The notes: generated by a model not told the origin, from the letters alone. A stretch of DNA of 64,000 bases from Physcomitrium patens (GCF_000002425.4 NC_037253.1:11680216-11744215), one strand, 5' to 3'; counted from the first letter of the stretch, positions 24,977-37,350 are shown. Numbers and translations: made by a program.

Positions 24977-25522
24977 TGTCAAGAATATGAATTAGAAAAG
25001 ATGCATAAGCTTGAAAAATTTGTATAAACAAAAAGGTGAAAAAATAGAAATAAAATAGTATGTATATTAAAAAGAAATTTGAATGGCTATTGCCAAAAGA
25101 CAAGAAAATTAGAGACTCTTGAATCTAGACTAGAAGCAAGAAAGGAGTTAACAAGAGTGAAGAAGGCTTCATTCTTGCCTCTATATACATATTCTAACTA
25201 GGAACTATGTGGTGATGTTCTATATGACCTCTAATATGTGTTGACTTTGGAGGACACATGTCTTAGCTTACAAGGCAGGTTTTTTATGTATGTGCCATAT
25301 AATTAGCTTGTTCTTCAAGCTACCAACATGTGTGGCACATGGCAAACTTTTTGACTATGTTTTTAACCTAAAAATTCAATTATAGACACCTATAAAGTCA
25401 AAGAAACATATGTTAAGCTTCTAAAAAACTTTTATAGAAGATATTATAGAATTAATTTATTTTTATTTACTTTTATCTAATTTTATAAGTAATTATTGGT
25501 TTATATGTGTATATCCGTAATA
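24977..25522 (-). repeat. 3' LTR of element B
   Basis: 546-bp reverse-complement relative of the A LTR. It begins (plus strand) TGTCAAG and ends CCGTAATA. The adjoining sequence up to 25560 is the reverse complement of an A-like polypurine tract (AGAAGAAAAGGTAA). Confidence 0.9.
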
Positions 25523-25555
25523 TTACCTTTTCTTCTAGAAATAAATTCCATGAGG

Positions 25556-25560
25556 AGTGG
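25556..25560. repeat. TSD AGTGG, left copy, of element A
   Basis: AGTGG is found directly before the 5' LTR of A and again at 31927-31931 directly after its 3' LTR. Confidence 0.92.
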
Positions 25561-25768
25561 TGTCACGGCCATAATCATGTAAGCTAATAATTACATATAA
25601 AAATAGGTAGAAGTAAGTAAAAGTAGGTAAAAGTAAGTTAATTCTATAATATTTAATATAGAAGCTTCCTAGAAATTTCTTAGATGCTGCTTTGACTTCA
25701 TAGGTGTCTTTAATTGACTTTTTGGATTAGAAACGTGGTCAACAAGTTGGCCATGTACCACATATGTT

Positions 25769-25791
25769 GTTAGCTTGAAGATCAAGCTAAC
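25769..25791 (+). promoter_or_regulatory. conserved U3 hairpin in the LTR of A
   Basis: Arms GTTAGCTTGA and TCAAGCTAAC flank a 3-nt loop. The hairpin recurs in the 3' LTR of A and, in altered form, in B and in the solo LTR at 40804-41350. In that solo LTR one A-T pair next to the loop is replaced by T-A. Confidence 0.7.
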
Positions 25792-25904
25792 TATGTGGCC
25801 CACACGTAGAAAAACTTGCCTTGTAAGTCAAGGCATGTGTCCTACAAAGTCAACACATATTGGAGGTCCTATAGAACATTGCCACGTAGCCCCTAGTTAG
25901 AGAG

Positions 25905-25912
25905 TATATATA
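25905..25912 (+). promoter_or_regulatory. TATA box of the element A LTR promoter
   Basis: TATATATA lies in AGAGTATATATAGAGAC in the last half of the LTR, where Ty3 elements start transcription. The context is conserved in the 3' LTR and in C. Expected start about 30 bp downstream. Confidence 0.7.
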
Positions 25913-26141
25913 GAGACAAGAGTGAAGGCTTCTTCACTCTTGTCAACTCTTTTCTTGCTTCTAGTCTGTTTCAAGGGCCTCTAGTTTTCTTGTCTTTTGG
26001 CAATAGCCATTCCAATTTCTCTTTCAATATATATACTTGTTTATATATTTTGTTACCTCTCTTTGAGTGAATGCTCACTTGTTTGAATTATTTTTTCATC
26101 GAGTTCTTGTCCTTGACAGATTGACAAGAGTGCACTTACAA

Positions 26142-26150
26142 TATCAGAGC
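26142..26150 (+). promoter_or_regulatory. primer-binding-site-like motif of element A
   Basis: TATCAGAGC matches the inner part of the usual plant initiator-Met-tRNA site TGGTATCAGAGC, but the TGG that would pair with the CCA end reads CAA. It starts 23 nt after the LTR end rather than next to it. The same motif is in E at a similar distance. Confidence 0.6.
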
Positions 26151-26331
26151 TTTGTTTTTCTTGAGTAAGAGTGGATTACCCCTTTCTCTTGACAAGACAT
26201 AAGTTTATTAGAAGTTTGCGGATTACCCACTTTTAAACTGATATTGTTCTTAGTATCTTCTTTGTTATCAAGTCTTTTCTTTTTCTTTTGTCTTGAGCAA
26301 TATCAGACAAATTTTTCTTCTTAGTATCATT

Positions 26332-27336
26332 ATGGCAGAGCTTATTGAAATGAAGAGTGCAATGACACAAATGCAAGAACAATTGAGGGAGTTAATGCTT
26401 GCGATGCATCAACTCAATTCACCAACACAGGAAAGAACAAGAATAGCAGAAAGTGGAGATATAGAGATGATCGGAGCTGCTTCAACATCTGCACCAAATC
26501 ACATTCCTTCTCCAATTATACAACACCCTGTAAGCACTAGAGAACCAAGAATTACTTTATCCGAGAAATTTGATGGTACAAGATCAAAGTTTCGAGGGTT
26601 CATCAATCAAGTATAATTGGCAATTGAACTTCAACCGCAAAGCTATCCAACTCCAGGATCACAAGTCAGGTTTATTGGCACTCTACTTTCTGGTTCTGCA
26701 TTATCGTGATTTTCGTCTTTTCTTGAACAACGAAATCCAATATTGGATAATTTGGAAGCTTTTTTGGCAGAGTTTCGATCTATGTATGGTGAACACGATG
26801 CAATTCGTGTTGCAACAAACAAGATCCGAATTCTGCGACAAGAAAACCGCTCAATAACAATGTATGCTTCACAATTTTGACAACTTGCAATTGACATCAA
26901 GTGGGATGATGCTGCACTCATCAGTCAATTTCTTTATGGATTGCAATACGAAGTAAAGAAATTGATGTTCAACTTACTTGATCCTCAAACTTTGAGTCAA
27001 GCAATTGATTTTGCGGTAAAATGTGACAATCGACTTTTTGAATTTCGATTCAAGAGTCGTATACGGAAACTTCAACGTTATTATTCAATGGCAACATCAG
27101 CATCTTCGCCAAACGTACATTCGGAAGTAGAAGACATGCAAATTGACGCGGTATGTTTTAAACCCCTAATTGAGCAAGAAAAGATTCGTCGTCGTCAAGA
27201 AGGATTATGTTTATACTGCGGAGAACCTAAACACACTGCTCAACATTGTCCAAAGAAACAACGTAACTATAAAATGAGAGGTACGACAGTCAAAGAAGAC
27301 AACATGTCGGAAAACGGATTCGTCCAGCTACAATAG
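26332..27336 (+). pseudogene. element A gag (broken)
   Basis: Gag structural polyprotein, which would package the RNA in cytoplasmic particles. It starts at an ATG in ATTATGGCAG; this is the first ATG of the frame. One reading frame runs to TAG 27334-27336 but is interrupted by three stops, at about 26614 (TAA), 26707 (TGA, Trp in relatives) and 26878 (TGA). It contains a coiled-coil-like start, a retrotransposon gag core (KFDGTRSKFRGF) and one CCHC zinc knuckle (CLYCGEPKHTAQHC) near 27207-27250. Pol lies in the -1 frame after the gag stop. Confidence 0.9.
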
Positions 27337-27341
27337 GGACC

Positions 27342-30300
27342 GTGCAGCTGGAACCTTGTACAATTCCTAATGAAGGTCCTATCCTTTCCTCAGAACCCTC
27401 TTCTTATTTTATAATAGAATTATATTTAGGACCTAAGAATTACAAAGCCTTTGCTTTATTAGATTCGGGAGCCTCAGCATGTTTTTTAGATGAACAATTT
27501 GTTAAAAGTCATAAAATACCTTTTGTACAGAAAACTAAACCCGTATATGTAGAAGTCATTGATGGCCGTCCTTTGTCTTTTGGAGATGTCACTCATGAAA
27601 CTCGCCCTATAAAAGTAACAATAAACGGTCATGTTAGCTACATAGCTTTTAACATAATTAAATCCCCGTCCAATCCAGTTATTTTAGATTTATCATGGCT
27701 AGAAAAATGTAACCCTCGAATAGATTGGAATTCTCGTAAACTTGACTTTTCCCAAAGCATTATTAATAGTTCTACCAACCAAGTAAAAAGTTATAAATCT
27801 AGTATAGTAAAACCCGTACTTATAGGTGCAAAAGCATTTATATACGCAGCAAAAGAAGGATCAACTTTTGCTATTTGTGCTGCACCTATTTTTAAAAGCG
27901 TAAAGACTTCAAGTGGCATTCCAAGTCAATATCAGGATTATCAAGACGTTTTTGAGAAAAAGAATGCAGATATTCTTCCTGAGCATCACCCATATGATTG
28001 TTCAATCAACCTCAAGGAAGGAACTCAGCCACCATTTGGACCAATTTACAATTTATCGCAAGATGAGTTGGCTGAACTCAAGACATATATTGACGAGAAT
28101 TTAGTGAAGAATTTTATACGCCATTCAAAATCTCCAGCAAGAGCTCCAATTCTATTCGTAAAGAAAAAAGATGGATCTTTGCGAATGTGTGTTGACTATC
28201 GAGGACTCAAGAAGATCACAATCAAGAACAGGTATCCATTACCTTTGATATCAGGACTCCTTGACTAGTTGAATCAAGCTTAGATTTATACGAAAATAGA
28301 TCTAAGAGGAGCATATAATCTAGTACGAATCAAGAAAGGAGATGAATGGAAGACTGCGTTTCGAACCAGGTACGGACATTTTGAATATAATGTCATGCCT
28401 TTTGGACTCACAAATGCACCAGCTGCTTTTCAACATCTCATGAATGATGTATTTCATGAATTCTTAGACAATTTTGTCATTTGCTACCTAGACGATATCC
28501 TGATCTATTCTAACAACGTCGAAGAACATGAAATACATGTTCGTCAAGTATTACAAAAACTTAGAGATGCAGGATTGTATGCCAAGATGGAAAAGTGTGT
28601 ATTTCACACTACTCAAGTTGACTTTTTAGGATACATCATTTCAAATGATGGTCTCATGATGGATTTTAAGAAAGTCCAGACAATCATGGATTGAAAGATT
28701 CTAAGGACAATAAGAGATGTCCAATGTTTTCTGGGATTTACCAATTACTATTGGATCTTCATCAAAGACTTTTTACGAGTTGCAGCTCCACTTACACGCT
28801 TGACCAATAAAGACAAATTTCAATGGAATCAAGAAGCGGAAGCAGCATTTGAAGCCTTCAAGACATTGTTTGTCTCTGCACCAGTCTTATATCGTGTTGA
28901 CTTTTCTAAGGCATTTTTTATGGAAACAGACGCATCGGATTTTGCCTTGGGTGCAGTTTTGTCACAAATAGGAACAGATGACAAACTTCATCTGATAGCT
29001 TTTCATTCAAGAAAATTCTCAGCAGCCGAGATCAATTATGAGATCCACGATAAAGAACTGCTTGCAATCGTGGATTCCTTTCAAGAATGGCATCATTATC
29101 TAGAAGGAGCTTCTAGTCCAGTCACTGTGTATACAGATCACAAGAACCTCGAGTATTTCATGTCAGCACGCATGTTGAATCGTCATCAAGCTCGTTGGGG
29201 TATGTCTTTGTCAAGATTCGAGTTCATTATCACTTATCGGCCAAGAAAACAACAAGGTTTGTCCGATGCATTGTCTAGACGTTCTTATTTTGTACCAAAA
29301 GAAGGAGATGCAGCTTTTGAGCAACAAAGAACGGTCCTCTTAAAACCGGAGCAATTTCATCTCCGAGCAATGAAATCAACATTGACTGTTGATTCAACTT
29401 TTTCAAGCAAATCCAGTCCAGTATGTCCTCAGACCCTCTTGTTCATGATATTAAGAATAATTCTTCCAAGTCTCATGATTCTTCTAAGTTTGAGTTCAAG
29501 AATAATCTATTATATTTTGAAAGATGCCTATATGTTCCAGAAGGAGAAGCACGTCCTGATTTTCCAGCAGCAGGACACTTTGGATATAATAAGACTTTGG
29601 AACTCATATCAAGAGATTTTTGGTGGCGATAAATGTGGAAGTCAGTCAAAGACTTTGTACAATCATGTAATATTTGTTCAAGATCAAAAACTCCTCGTCA
29701 TCGACCTTACGAACTTCTTTAGCCATTACCTATACCAAAACAACCATGGTCTTCTGTTTCTATGGATTTCATCACAGATCTTCCAAGTTCAAGCTCTGAT
29801 GATTCTATATTTGTGATAGTAGATCGTTTCACCAAGATGGCACATTTTGTGCCATGTATAAAATCTATCACAAGTGAAGAAATAGCTAAGCTTTTCATTG
29901 ATAATATCTATCGCTATCATGGATTACCTAAAGTTATCATATCGGATAGGAGAACTCAATTTGTGTCGAGATTCTGGAAGACCCTTTTCAAGATTTTAAA
30001 AGTGGACATAAAGCTATCTTCGGCTTTCCATCCTCAAACTGATGGACAAACAGAGCGCATAAACCAGGTCTTTGAGCAGTATTTAAGGTGTACCATCAAC
30101 TACCAACAAGATGATTGGACATCCCTTCTGCCATTGGCAGAGTTTGTTTATAATAATACGGTACATTCCTCCACTCAACAAACACCTTTCTTTACCAATT
30201 ATGGCTATCATCCACGACTTGATGCTTTTGATTTTTCAAAAGTTGATAATCCTACAGCAGAAGATATGGCAAATCGGTTGTCAGAGTTACATGCAATAAT

Positions 30301-30808
30301 GAAGGCGCAATTGAAGGAAGCTCAAGAACGACAAAAGATAAACGTAGATGTATATCGTAAGGAGCAACCACAACTCAACGTGGGTGATAAGGTATGGCTA
30401 CTTCATCGTAATATCAAGACCACTCATCCTTGCGACAAGTTGGACTATTGAAGGTTGGGACCATTTTCTATTTCTGCAGAAATCAATCCAGTTGCATATC
30501 GTTTACATCTACCGAAGACAATGAAAATCCATCTAGTATTCCACGTGTCTCTTCTTGAATTATACAAGACAGTGGACATACGAAGAAGACGACAAGCTCC
30601 ACCTCCTCCTATAGAAGTGGACAATAATGAAGAGTTTGAAGTAGAAAAAGTCTTAGATTCAAGGCGGCATCGAAATAAAATAGAATATCTTGTCCATTGG
30701 CACGGATATGATATTAGTGAACGCACATGGGAGCCAATGAAGAATCTTGCAAATATAGCAAAGGCGGTGGAGGCTTTTCATCGACGACATCCATCAAAAT
30801 CAAGATGA
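27342..30808 (+). pseudogene. element A pol: protease-RT-RNase H-integrase-chromodomain (broken)
   Basis: Order of domains: aspartic protease ([10 protein letters not shown], about 27456), RT ([15 protein letters not shown] at about 28160; YLDD at about 28487), RNase H ([14 protein letters not shown], about 28930), integrase zinc finger (about 29560-29690), DDE core (MDFITDL; SDRRTQF; HPQTDGQTE, catalytic residues present) and a C-terminal chromodomain (about 30640-30760) expected to read methylated histone H3. It is broken by TAG at 28266 and 28281, TGA at 28692, a one-base loss near 29400, TAA at about 29630, TAG at about 29720 and TGA at about 30449. Most are C-to-T or G-to-A changes. The first codon is GTG where relatives have ATG. 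Confidence 0.93.
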
Positions 30809-30889
30809 AAACCTTCTTTATAAAAGAAACAACATGTAGGTAAGATAACATTCTACTTTCAATTCTTGTTCGTAGCTTCATTGTAGTAG

Positions 30890-31325
30890 TGGCGCTCAGG
30901 AGATAAGGAACCAACAACCAGTGGATTTAACTCAAGAGCTTTCATTTGCTGACCTGTCGGACGAGACATTATGATTGTCACAACCTTCAAGACAACGCAA
31001 TCGAGATGAAGATCTTCAAGAACGACATGTTCTTCCTCGAATAGATGGTGAGATACAACGCATTTGATATCACGATTTGGGAAGGGACTCCCGATGTTTG
31101 GTGATTTTACTAGAGGTAGGAACAACTCCTGATGGTGTTCCAAATATTCTATTCGAAGGAAGTTACGAAGGCCTCAACAATGATCAAATAATTGGGTGGT
31201 CTTCCCGCCCTAGTATAGGACACTAGCGATGGTTGAGAGGCCCTATCAATCATCTTTCAAGAGAACAGAGATCAAAGTATGTGGCGAATATAATTCGTCG
31301 CATCATAGATTTCCTCAACATATGA
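30890..31325 (+). other. conserved coding-like region between pol and the 3' LTR of A
   Basis: About 430 bp after the chromodomain stop hold a plus-strand frame (through 30978, 31050 and 31290) with protein-like composition, such as RNRDEDLQERHVLPRIDGEI, broken by stops near 30972, 31062 and 31225. The minus strand also has an open frame of 94 codons (30859-31143). The region is found in the same place in B (about 31990-32400, minus) and in part in C (about 42576-42720). Which strand is coding, and the function, are unknown to me. Confidence 0.5.
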
Positions 31326-31350
31326 TGACCGCTCCTCGTGGAACTCGTCC

Positions 31351-31366
31351 CTAGAAGGGAGGGTAA
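31351..31366 (+). promoter_or_regulatory. polypurine tract of element A
   Basis: CTAGAAGGGAGGGTAA ends exactly at the 3' LTR start, as expected for the plus-strand DNA primer of an LTR retrotransposon. Confidence 0.9.
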
Positions 31367-31926
31367 TGTCACGGCCATAATCATGTAAGCTAATAATTAC
31401 ATATAAAAATAGGTAGAAGTAAGTAAAAGTAGGTAAAAGTAAGTTAATTCTATAATATTTAATATAGAAGCTTCCTAGAAATTTTCTAGACGTTGCTTTG
31501 ACTTCATAGCTATCTTTAATTGACTTTTTGGATTAAAAACGTGGTCAACAAGTTGGCCATGTGCCACACATGTTGTTAGCTTGAAGATCAAGCTAACTAT
31601 GTGGCCCACACGTAGAAAAACTTGCCTTGTAAGTCAAGGCATGTGTCCTACAAAGTCAACACATATTGGAGGTCCTATAGAATGTCGCTACATAGCTCCT
31701 AGTTAGAGAGTATATATAGAGACAAGAGTGAAGGCTTCTTCACTCTTGTCAACTCCTTTCTTGCTTCTAGTCTGTTTCAAGGGCTTCTAGTTTTCTTGTC
31801 TTTTGGCAATAGTCATTCCCGTTTCTCTTTCAATATATATACTTATTTATATATATTTTGTTACCTCTCTTTGAGTGAATGCTCACTTGTTTGAATTTTT
31901 TTTTCATCGAGTTCTTATCCTTGACA
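31367..31926 (+). repeat. 3' LTR of element A
   Basis: 560 bp with the same TGTCA...TGACA ends as the 5' LTR. Differences from the 5' copy are mostly transitions and small T-run changes. Confidence 0.95.
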
Positions 31927-31931
31927 AGTGG
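31927..31931. repeat. TSD AGTGG, right copy, of element A
   Basis: Second copy of AGTGG. The sequence continues directly into the 3' region of element B. Confidence 0.92.
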
Positions 31932-32419
31932 TCATTATATGTTGAGAAAATCTAAGATGTGGCAAATTATATTTGCTACTTACTTTAATCTTTATTCTCT
32001 TCAAAGATGGTTGATAGGGCCTCTCAACCATTGATAGTGTCCTATACCAAAGTAGGAAGATCATCCACTTATTTTATGTTTGGTGAGACTTGTATAACTT
32101 CTTTCAAATAAAAAATTTAAAACACCATAAAGAATTGTTCCTATTTTTAATAAAATCACCAAATATCAAGAGTTCTTTCGAAGATTGTGATACCAAATGC
32201 ATTATATCTCACCATCTATTTAAGAAAGAACATATCGTTCTTGAGGATCTTTATTTCAATTGAATCGACTTGAAGGTTGTGATAATTATAATATCTCATT
32301 CGATAAGTCAATAAACAAAGATTCTTAAGTTGAATCTGCTAGTTGTTGATTTTTCATCTTCTTAATGTCACATATACAAAGTAGCTACAATAAGGATAGA
32401 GAATAAAATGTTATCTTGC

Positions 32420-35400
32420 TTAAATCTTATTTCTTTCATAGGAAAGGTCTTCATCTTAATTTTGATGGATGTCCTTAATGAAAAGCCTCGACTTTCTTCA
32501 TTATATTTGCAAGATTCTTTGTTGGCTCCCATATGCATTTACTAATATCATATTTGCATCAATAGACAAGATATTTTAATTTATTTTGGCATTTCCTTCA
32601 ATTCAAAATTTCTTCCACTTTAAATTCTTCATTATTGTCTACTTCTAAAAGAAGAAGTGGAACTTGTCTTCTTATATGTTCACGGTCTTATATGATTCAA
32701 GAAGAGACATGTCAAAGATATGATGGCTCTTCATTGATTCTAGTAGATGTAATTAATAAGCAACTGGATTGATCCAAAAATAGGAAAAGGTCCAAGCTTG
32801 CGGTAGTCCAACTTATTACAAAGATGAGTAGTCTTGATATTATGATGAAGTAACCATATCTTATCACCTACATTAAATTATGGTTATTCCTTTCAATAGG
32901 CATTTGTGTTGATCTTTTGTCATTCTTAAGCTTCTTTTAATTGCTCCTTTATTATTGTATGTAGTTCAAACAAATAATTTGCTAAATTTTTGCCGCAAGA
33001 TTATCAACTTTTAAAAAGTTAAAAATATTAAGTTGTCGATGATAGCCATAATTGGCAAAAAAAGGTATTTGCTACATAGAAGAATGTATTATATTATTAT
33101 AAGTAAACTCTATCAATGGCAGAAAGGTTCTTCAATTGTCTTATTCATAATTGATGATACACCTTAAGTATTGTTTTAAAAATTGGTTTACACCCTTTGC
33201 TTGTTAATTAATTTGAAGATGAAAAGCTGAAGATAGCTTTATATCTATCCTTTAGAATCTTGAAATATATCATGTACCAAAATGTACCATCTTTGTAAAA
33301 TAATCTATTATCATAAGTATAGAATCATATAAACCTGAGATTGGAAGATCCTTAATAAAATCCATAAAAATAGAAGACTATGGTTGTTTTGAAATAAATA
33401 ATGGATGAAGAAGTCCACAAAGTCGATGATGGAGAGTTTTTGATCTTGAGCAAACATCACATGATTGAAAAAAATCTTTAACTTCCTTCTACATTTGCGG
33501 CCACCAAAAATCTCTAGATATCAGTTCTAAATTCTTATTGTATCTAAAATATCTAGGTGTTGGAAAATCGTGGCATACTTGAAGAAGATGTAAACGTGCT
33601 TATCTTTTTGGAATATATAGGCATCCTTTAAAATATAGTAGGTTGTTTTTGAATTCAAATTTGGAAGCATCATGAGACTTGAGAGAAGAATTTTTAATAT
33701 TAACAACAAGAGAATTAGACAACATACTTGATTGAATTTATTTGACAAAGGTTGAATCAATAGTCAATGTTAATTTCATTACTTGAAGATGAAAATAGTT
33801 GGACTTCAAGAAAATTATTCTTTGTTGATCAAAAGATACATCTTCTTTTGGTGCAAGATAAAAATGTTTAGAAAGTGCAACTGACAAATCTTATTCTTTT
33901 CCACGTTGATATGTGATCTTAAAATCAAATCTTGATAAAAACATGCTCCAACGGACTTAGTGATGATTCAATATAAGTACTGCTATGGAGTATTCAAGAT
34001 TCTTATAATCTGTATATATGGTGACTAGGTTAGAAGTACCTTTTAAATAATAATGCTATACTTAAAAATAATCCACAATTATAAAAAGTTTTTTTTATTG
34101 TGGATTTCATAGTTAATCTTAGTTGTTAAAAATTTCTTAGAATAAAAAGCTACTAGGTGAAGTTTATCATCTATTTCCATTTGTGATAATACGACACTCA
34201 AAGCAGAGTCCAATGCATCTATTTCCATAAAAAATGCCTTAGAGAAGTCAATGCAATACAAGATTGGTGCAAAAACAAAAGCTATCTTTAAAGCTTCAAA
34301 TGTTACTTCTACTTCTTGATTCCACTGAAGTTTATCTTTATAAGTCAAATTTGTAAGTAGAGCTACAATTTAAAAGAAGTTATTGATGAAGATTCGATAG
34401 TAGTTAACAAATCCCAAAAAAATATTGAACATCTCATACTGTTTTTGGGATCTTCCAATCTACAATAGTTTGAACTTTGTTATAATCCATCATAAGTCCA
34501 TTATTTGAAATGATGTAACTTAAGAAGTCAACTTGAATAGTGTGGAATATATACTGATATAAGTTGAATCTTAATATAGAGTCTTGTATTTCTTAATTTT
34601 TGTAACACATGATGAACATGAAGTTTATATTCTTCTATATTCTTAGAGTAGATCAAGATATCATCTAAATAACAAAAAATAAAATTGTCTAAAGATTCTC
34701 AAAAAATATCATTCATAAAATGTTGAAAAGCTACTAGTGCATTTATAAGTCCAAAAGGCATGATATTATATTCAAAATATTTGTACTTAGTTTGAAATGG
34801 AGTCTCCTCGTAGATTTATTTTTGTATAGATTTTAGCTTGATTCAATTCATCAAGAACTCCAGATATTAAAAGTAGTGGATATATATTCTTAATGGTAAT
34901 CTTATTGAGTCTTGAATAATCAATGCACATCTATAATGATCTATTTTTTTTCTTTACAGATAGAATTAAAACTCCTATTAGAGATTTGGAATGGCGTGTG
35001 AAGTACTTTGCTAGATTTTTTTTAATATACTCTTTGAGATCAATCAACTTATTTTGTAATAAATTGTAGATTGATCCAAATGGCGATTGTAGTCCTTCCT
35101 GAAGGTTAATTGAGTAATTATAGGAATGGTGTTTTGAAAGAGTATCCACATTTATTTTTTCAAATACATCTTGAAATTCTTGATATTAGCTTGGAATGCC
35201 ACTTTAAGTCTTTATACCATTACAAATGGATGTGGCATAAATGACACAAGGTGATCCTTCTTTTGTAGTATGCAAGAAAGCTCTTATAGTATCAAAGATA
35301 TGAACTAAAAGATGATGCATAAACCAATGAAATCCATGTTAAAAAAAGAGTGATAAAAAAGAAATAAAGAAGTATGTACATTAAAAGAAACTGGAAAGAC

Positions 35401-36325
35401 TTATTGCCAAAAGTCAAGAAAATTTGAGACTCTTGAAACTAGACTAGAAGTAAGAAAGGATTTCACAAGAGTGAAGAGGGCTTTACTCTTTTTTCTACAT
35501 ATACTATCTAATTAGGAACTATGTGGCGATGTTCTATAGGACCTCCAATATGTGTTGACTTTGTAGAACATATGCCTTGACTTACAAGGCAAGTTTTTCT
35601 ACATGTGGGCTATATAGTTAGCTTGGTCTTCAAGCTAACAATATGTGTGGCACATGACTAATTTGTTGACCACGTTTATAATCCAAAAAGTCAATCAAAG
35701 ATACCTATAAAGTCAAAGCAGTATTTATGAAGCTTCTAAAAAGCTTCTATAAAAGATATTATAGAATTAACTTACTTTTATCTACTTCTACTTACTTCTA
35801 CCTATTTATATAAGTAATTACTGGCTTACATGAGTATGTCCATGAAATATATTTATAAATACAAGTTTAATTATATTAGACTTATGATTTTTTACTTGAT
35901 TAATTATACTCTTAGTTATACTTTTAAAAAAGTTAAGAGTAAAAGAAATTCAATCTTCTTGATGATTGTATTTTTTTAACCATAATAAGTCTAAAATGAT
36001 TGAATTAAAAGAAGATTTAAAAAATATTAAATATCACAAAGCTATTATGACTATTGATTATTACTTCTATAGGAAGGGTTTTGTAAATAATATCTCTAGA
36101 AGACAACAAACGACCATCTATGACTTCTACATGAATAGGTTTAGTTTTTCTTACTAAAGATATGCTAAGCCTTTTAGCAAATTTTTCATCTAAAAAATAT
36201 GTTGAGGCTCTTGAATCTAACAAAGCAAAGACTTTATAATGTTTAGGTTGTAAAATAATATTTAACATAAAATAAAGAAAGGATTTTGAAGAGAGAATAG
36301 GACCTTCATTAGGTATTGTATAAGG
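32420..36325 (-). pseudogene. element B pol (heavily decayed)
   Basis: Read on the minus strand, fragments of all pol domains occur in order: protease (36017-36325, ALLDSRASTYFLDEKFA), RT (about 34430-35150, SVKKKNRSL), RNase H (34079-34348, EIDALDSALSVVLSQ), integrase (about 33250-33760) and chromodomain remnants (about 32470-32700). Stops and frameshifts are frequent. The protease starts at an ATG in ACCATGTGG, equal to the ATG of E and unlike the GTG of A. Confidence 0.88.
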
Positions 36326-36342
36326 TTCCAACCACATGGTAC

Positions 36343-37350
36343 TTATTATAATTGAAAAAATTTATTTTTGATATATTATCTTTTTATACATTGATAATCC
36401 TCATTTTATAATTGCATCACTACTTTGGATAATATTGAGTAATGTGCTTAGATTATCTACAATATAAACACAATTCTTCTTGACGGTGACAAGTTTTTTT
36501 TTGCTTAGTAAGAAGTTTGAAACATATCATATCAATTTGTATATCTTCTACTTTCAAAAGTATATATTAAAGAAGTATTGGTATTACCATTGAATTATAA
36601 TAATATTAAAGTCTACTTATCTAACATTCAGATCAAAATTTGAAAAGTTGATTGTCACACTTTACAACAAAGTTAATTCCTTGACTTAATGTTTGAGGGT
36701 CAAATAAGTTGAAGATCAATTTTTTTACCTCATATTATAATCCATAGAAAAATTGATTAATAGGTGCAACATCATTTCACTTGATATTAGTTATAAGTTT
36801 TCAAAATTGTGAAGCATATAATATTACGAATCAATTGTCTTGTGATAAAATATGAATCTTGTTGGTTGCAATACAATTTGCATCATGTTCATATATTGAT
36901 CAAAATTTTACTAAAAAAACATCCAAATTATTTAGTATTAGATCTCATCATTCAAGAAAAGATGAAAACCATGATAATACTGAATTTGAACGAAGTGTAT
37001 CAATGAATTTAACTTGTGATCTTAGAATTAGATAGCTTTGAGATTGAAGTTCAATCACATGTTGTATTTGATTGATAAATCCTCAAAACTTGGGTCTTGT
37101 ATGATTAAACTTCTAAAGCAAGATAACTCTTGGTTCTCTAGTACTAAAAGGATGTTCCACTATAAGAAAAGGGACATGATTTAATGCAAGTATTGAAGAA
37201 GCTCTAATCATATCTATATCTTTACTTTCTGCCATTCTTGTTGTTCTTTGGTGTGGAAAATTGAATTGATCCATCAAAAGTATCAATCTTTTCAATTGCT
37301 CTTGTATTTGTGCTATTGTACTCTTGATTTCAATAAACTTTGCTGTTATA
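36343..37350 (-). pseudogene. element B gag (heavily decayed)
   Basis: The minus-strand start of gag, including an IAQIQEQLKRLILLMDQF segment (within 37113-37385), matches the A gag N-terminus. The remainder is broken. A CCHC knuckle remnant is expected near 36440-36490 but is degraded. Confidence 0.8.

Larger units (their letters stand above)
25561..26118 (+). repeat. 5' LTR of element A
   Basis: 558 bp, TGTCACGG...CCTTGACA, with 5-bp inverted ends. It contains a hairpin at 25769-25791 and a TATA box at 25905-25912. Confidence 0.95.
25561..31926 (+). mobile_element. element A: full-length Ty3 chromovirus LTR retrotransposon
   Basis: 6,366-bp element with LTRs of 558 and 560 bp starting TGTCA and ending TGACA, a 5-bp TSD (AGTGG), a PBS-like site, gag, pol in the order protease-RT-RNase H-integrase-chromodomain, and a polypurine tract. 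The C-terminal chromodomain and domain order place it among chromoviruses of Ty3 (Metaviridae). The LTRs are about 96% identical by eye, so insertion is moderately old. It is the best preserved member of the A/B/C family but cannot be autonomous because gag and pol carry several stops. Confidence 0.96.

Noticed and set aside
25664-25690. HSE-like GAAGCTTC and GAAATTTC in the LTR of A
   Set aside because: Only two palindromes with wrong spacing (3 bp) for a continuous HSE; not comparable with element E.
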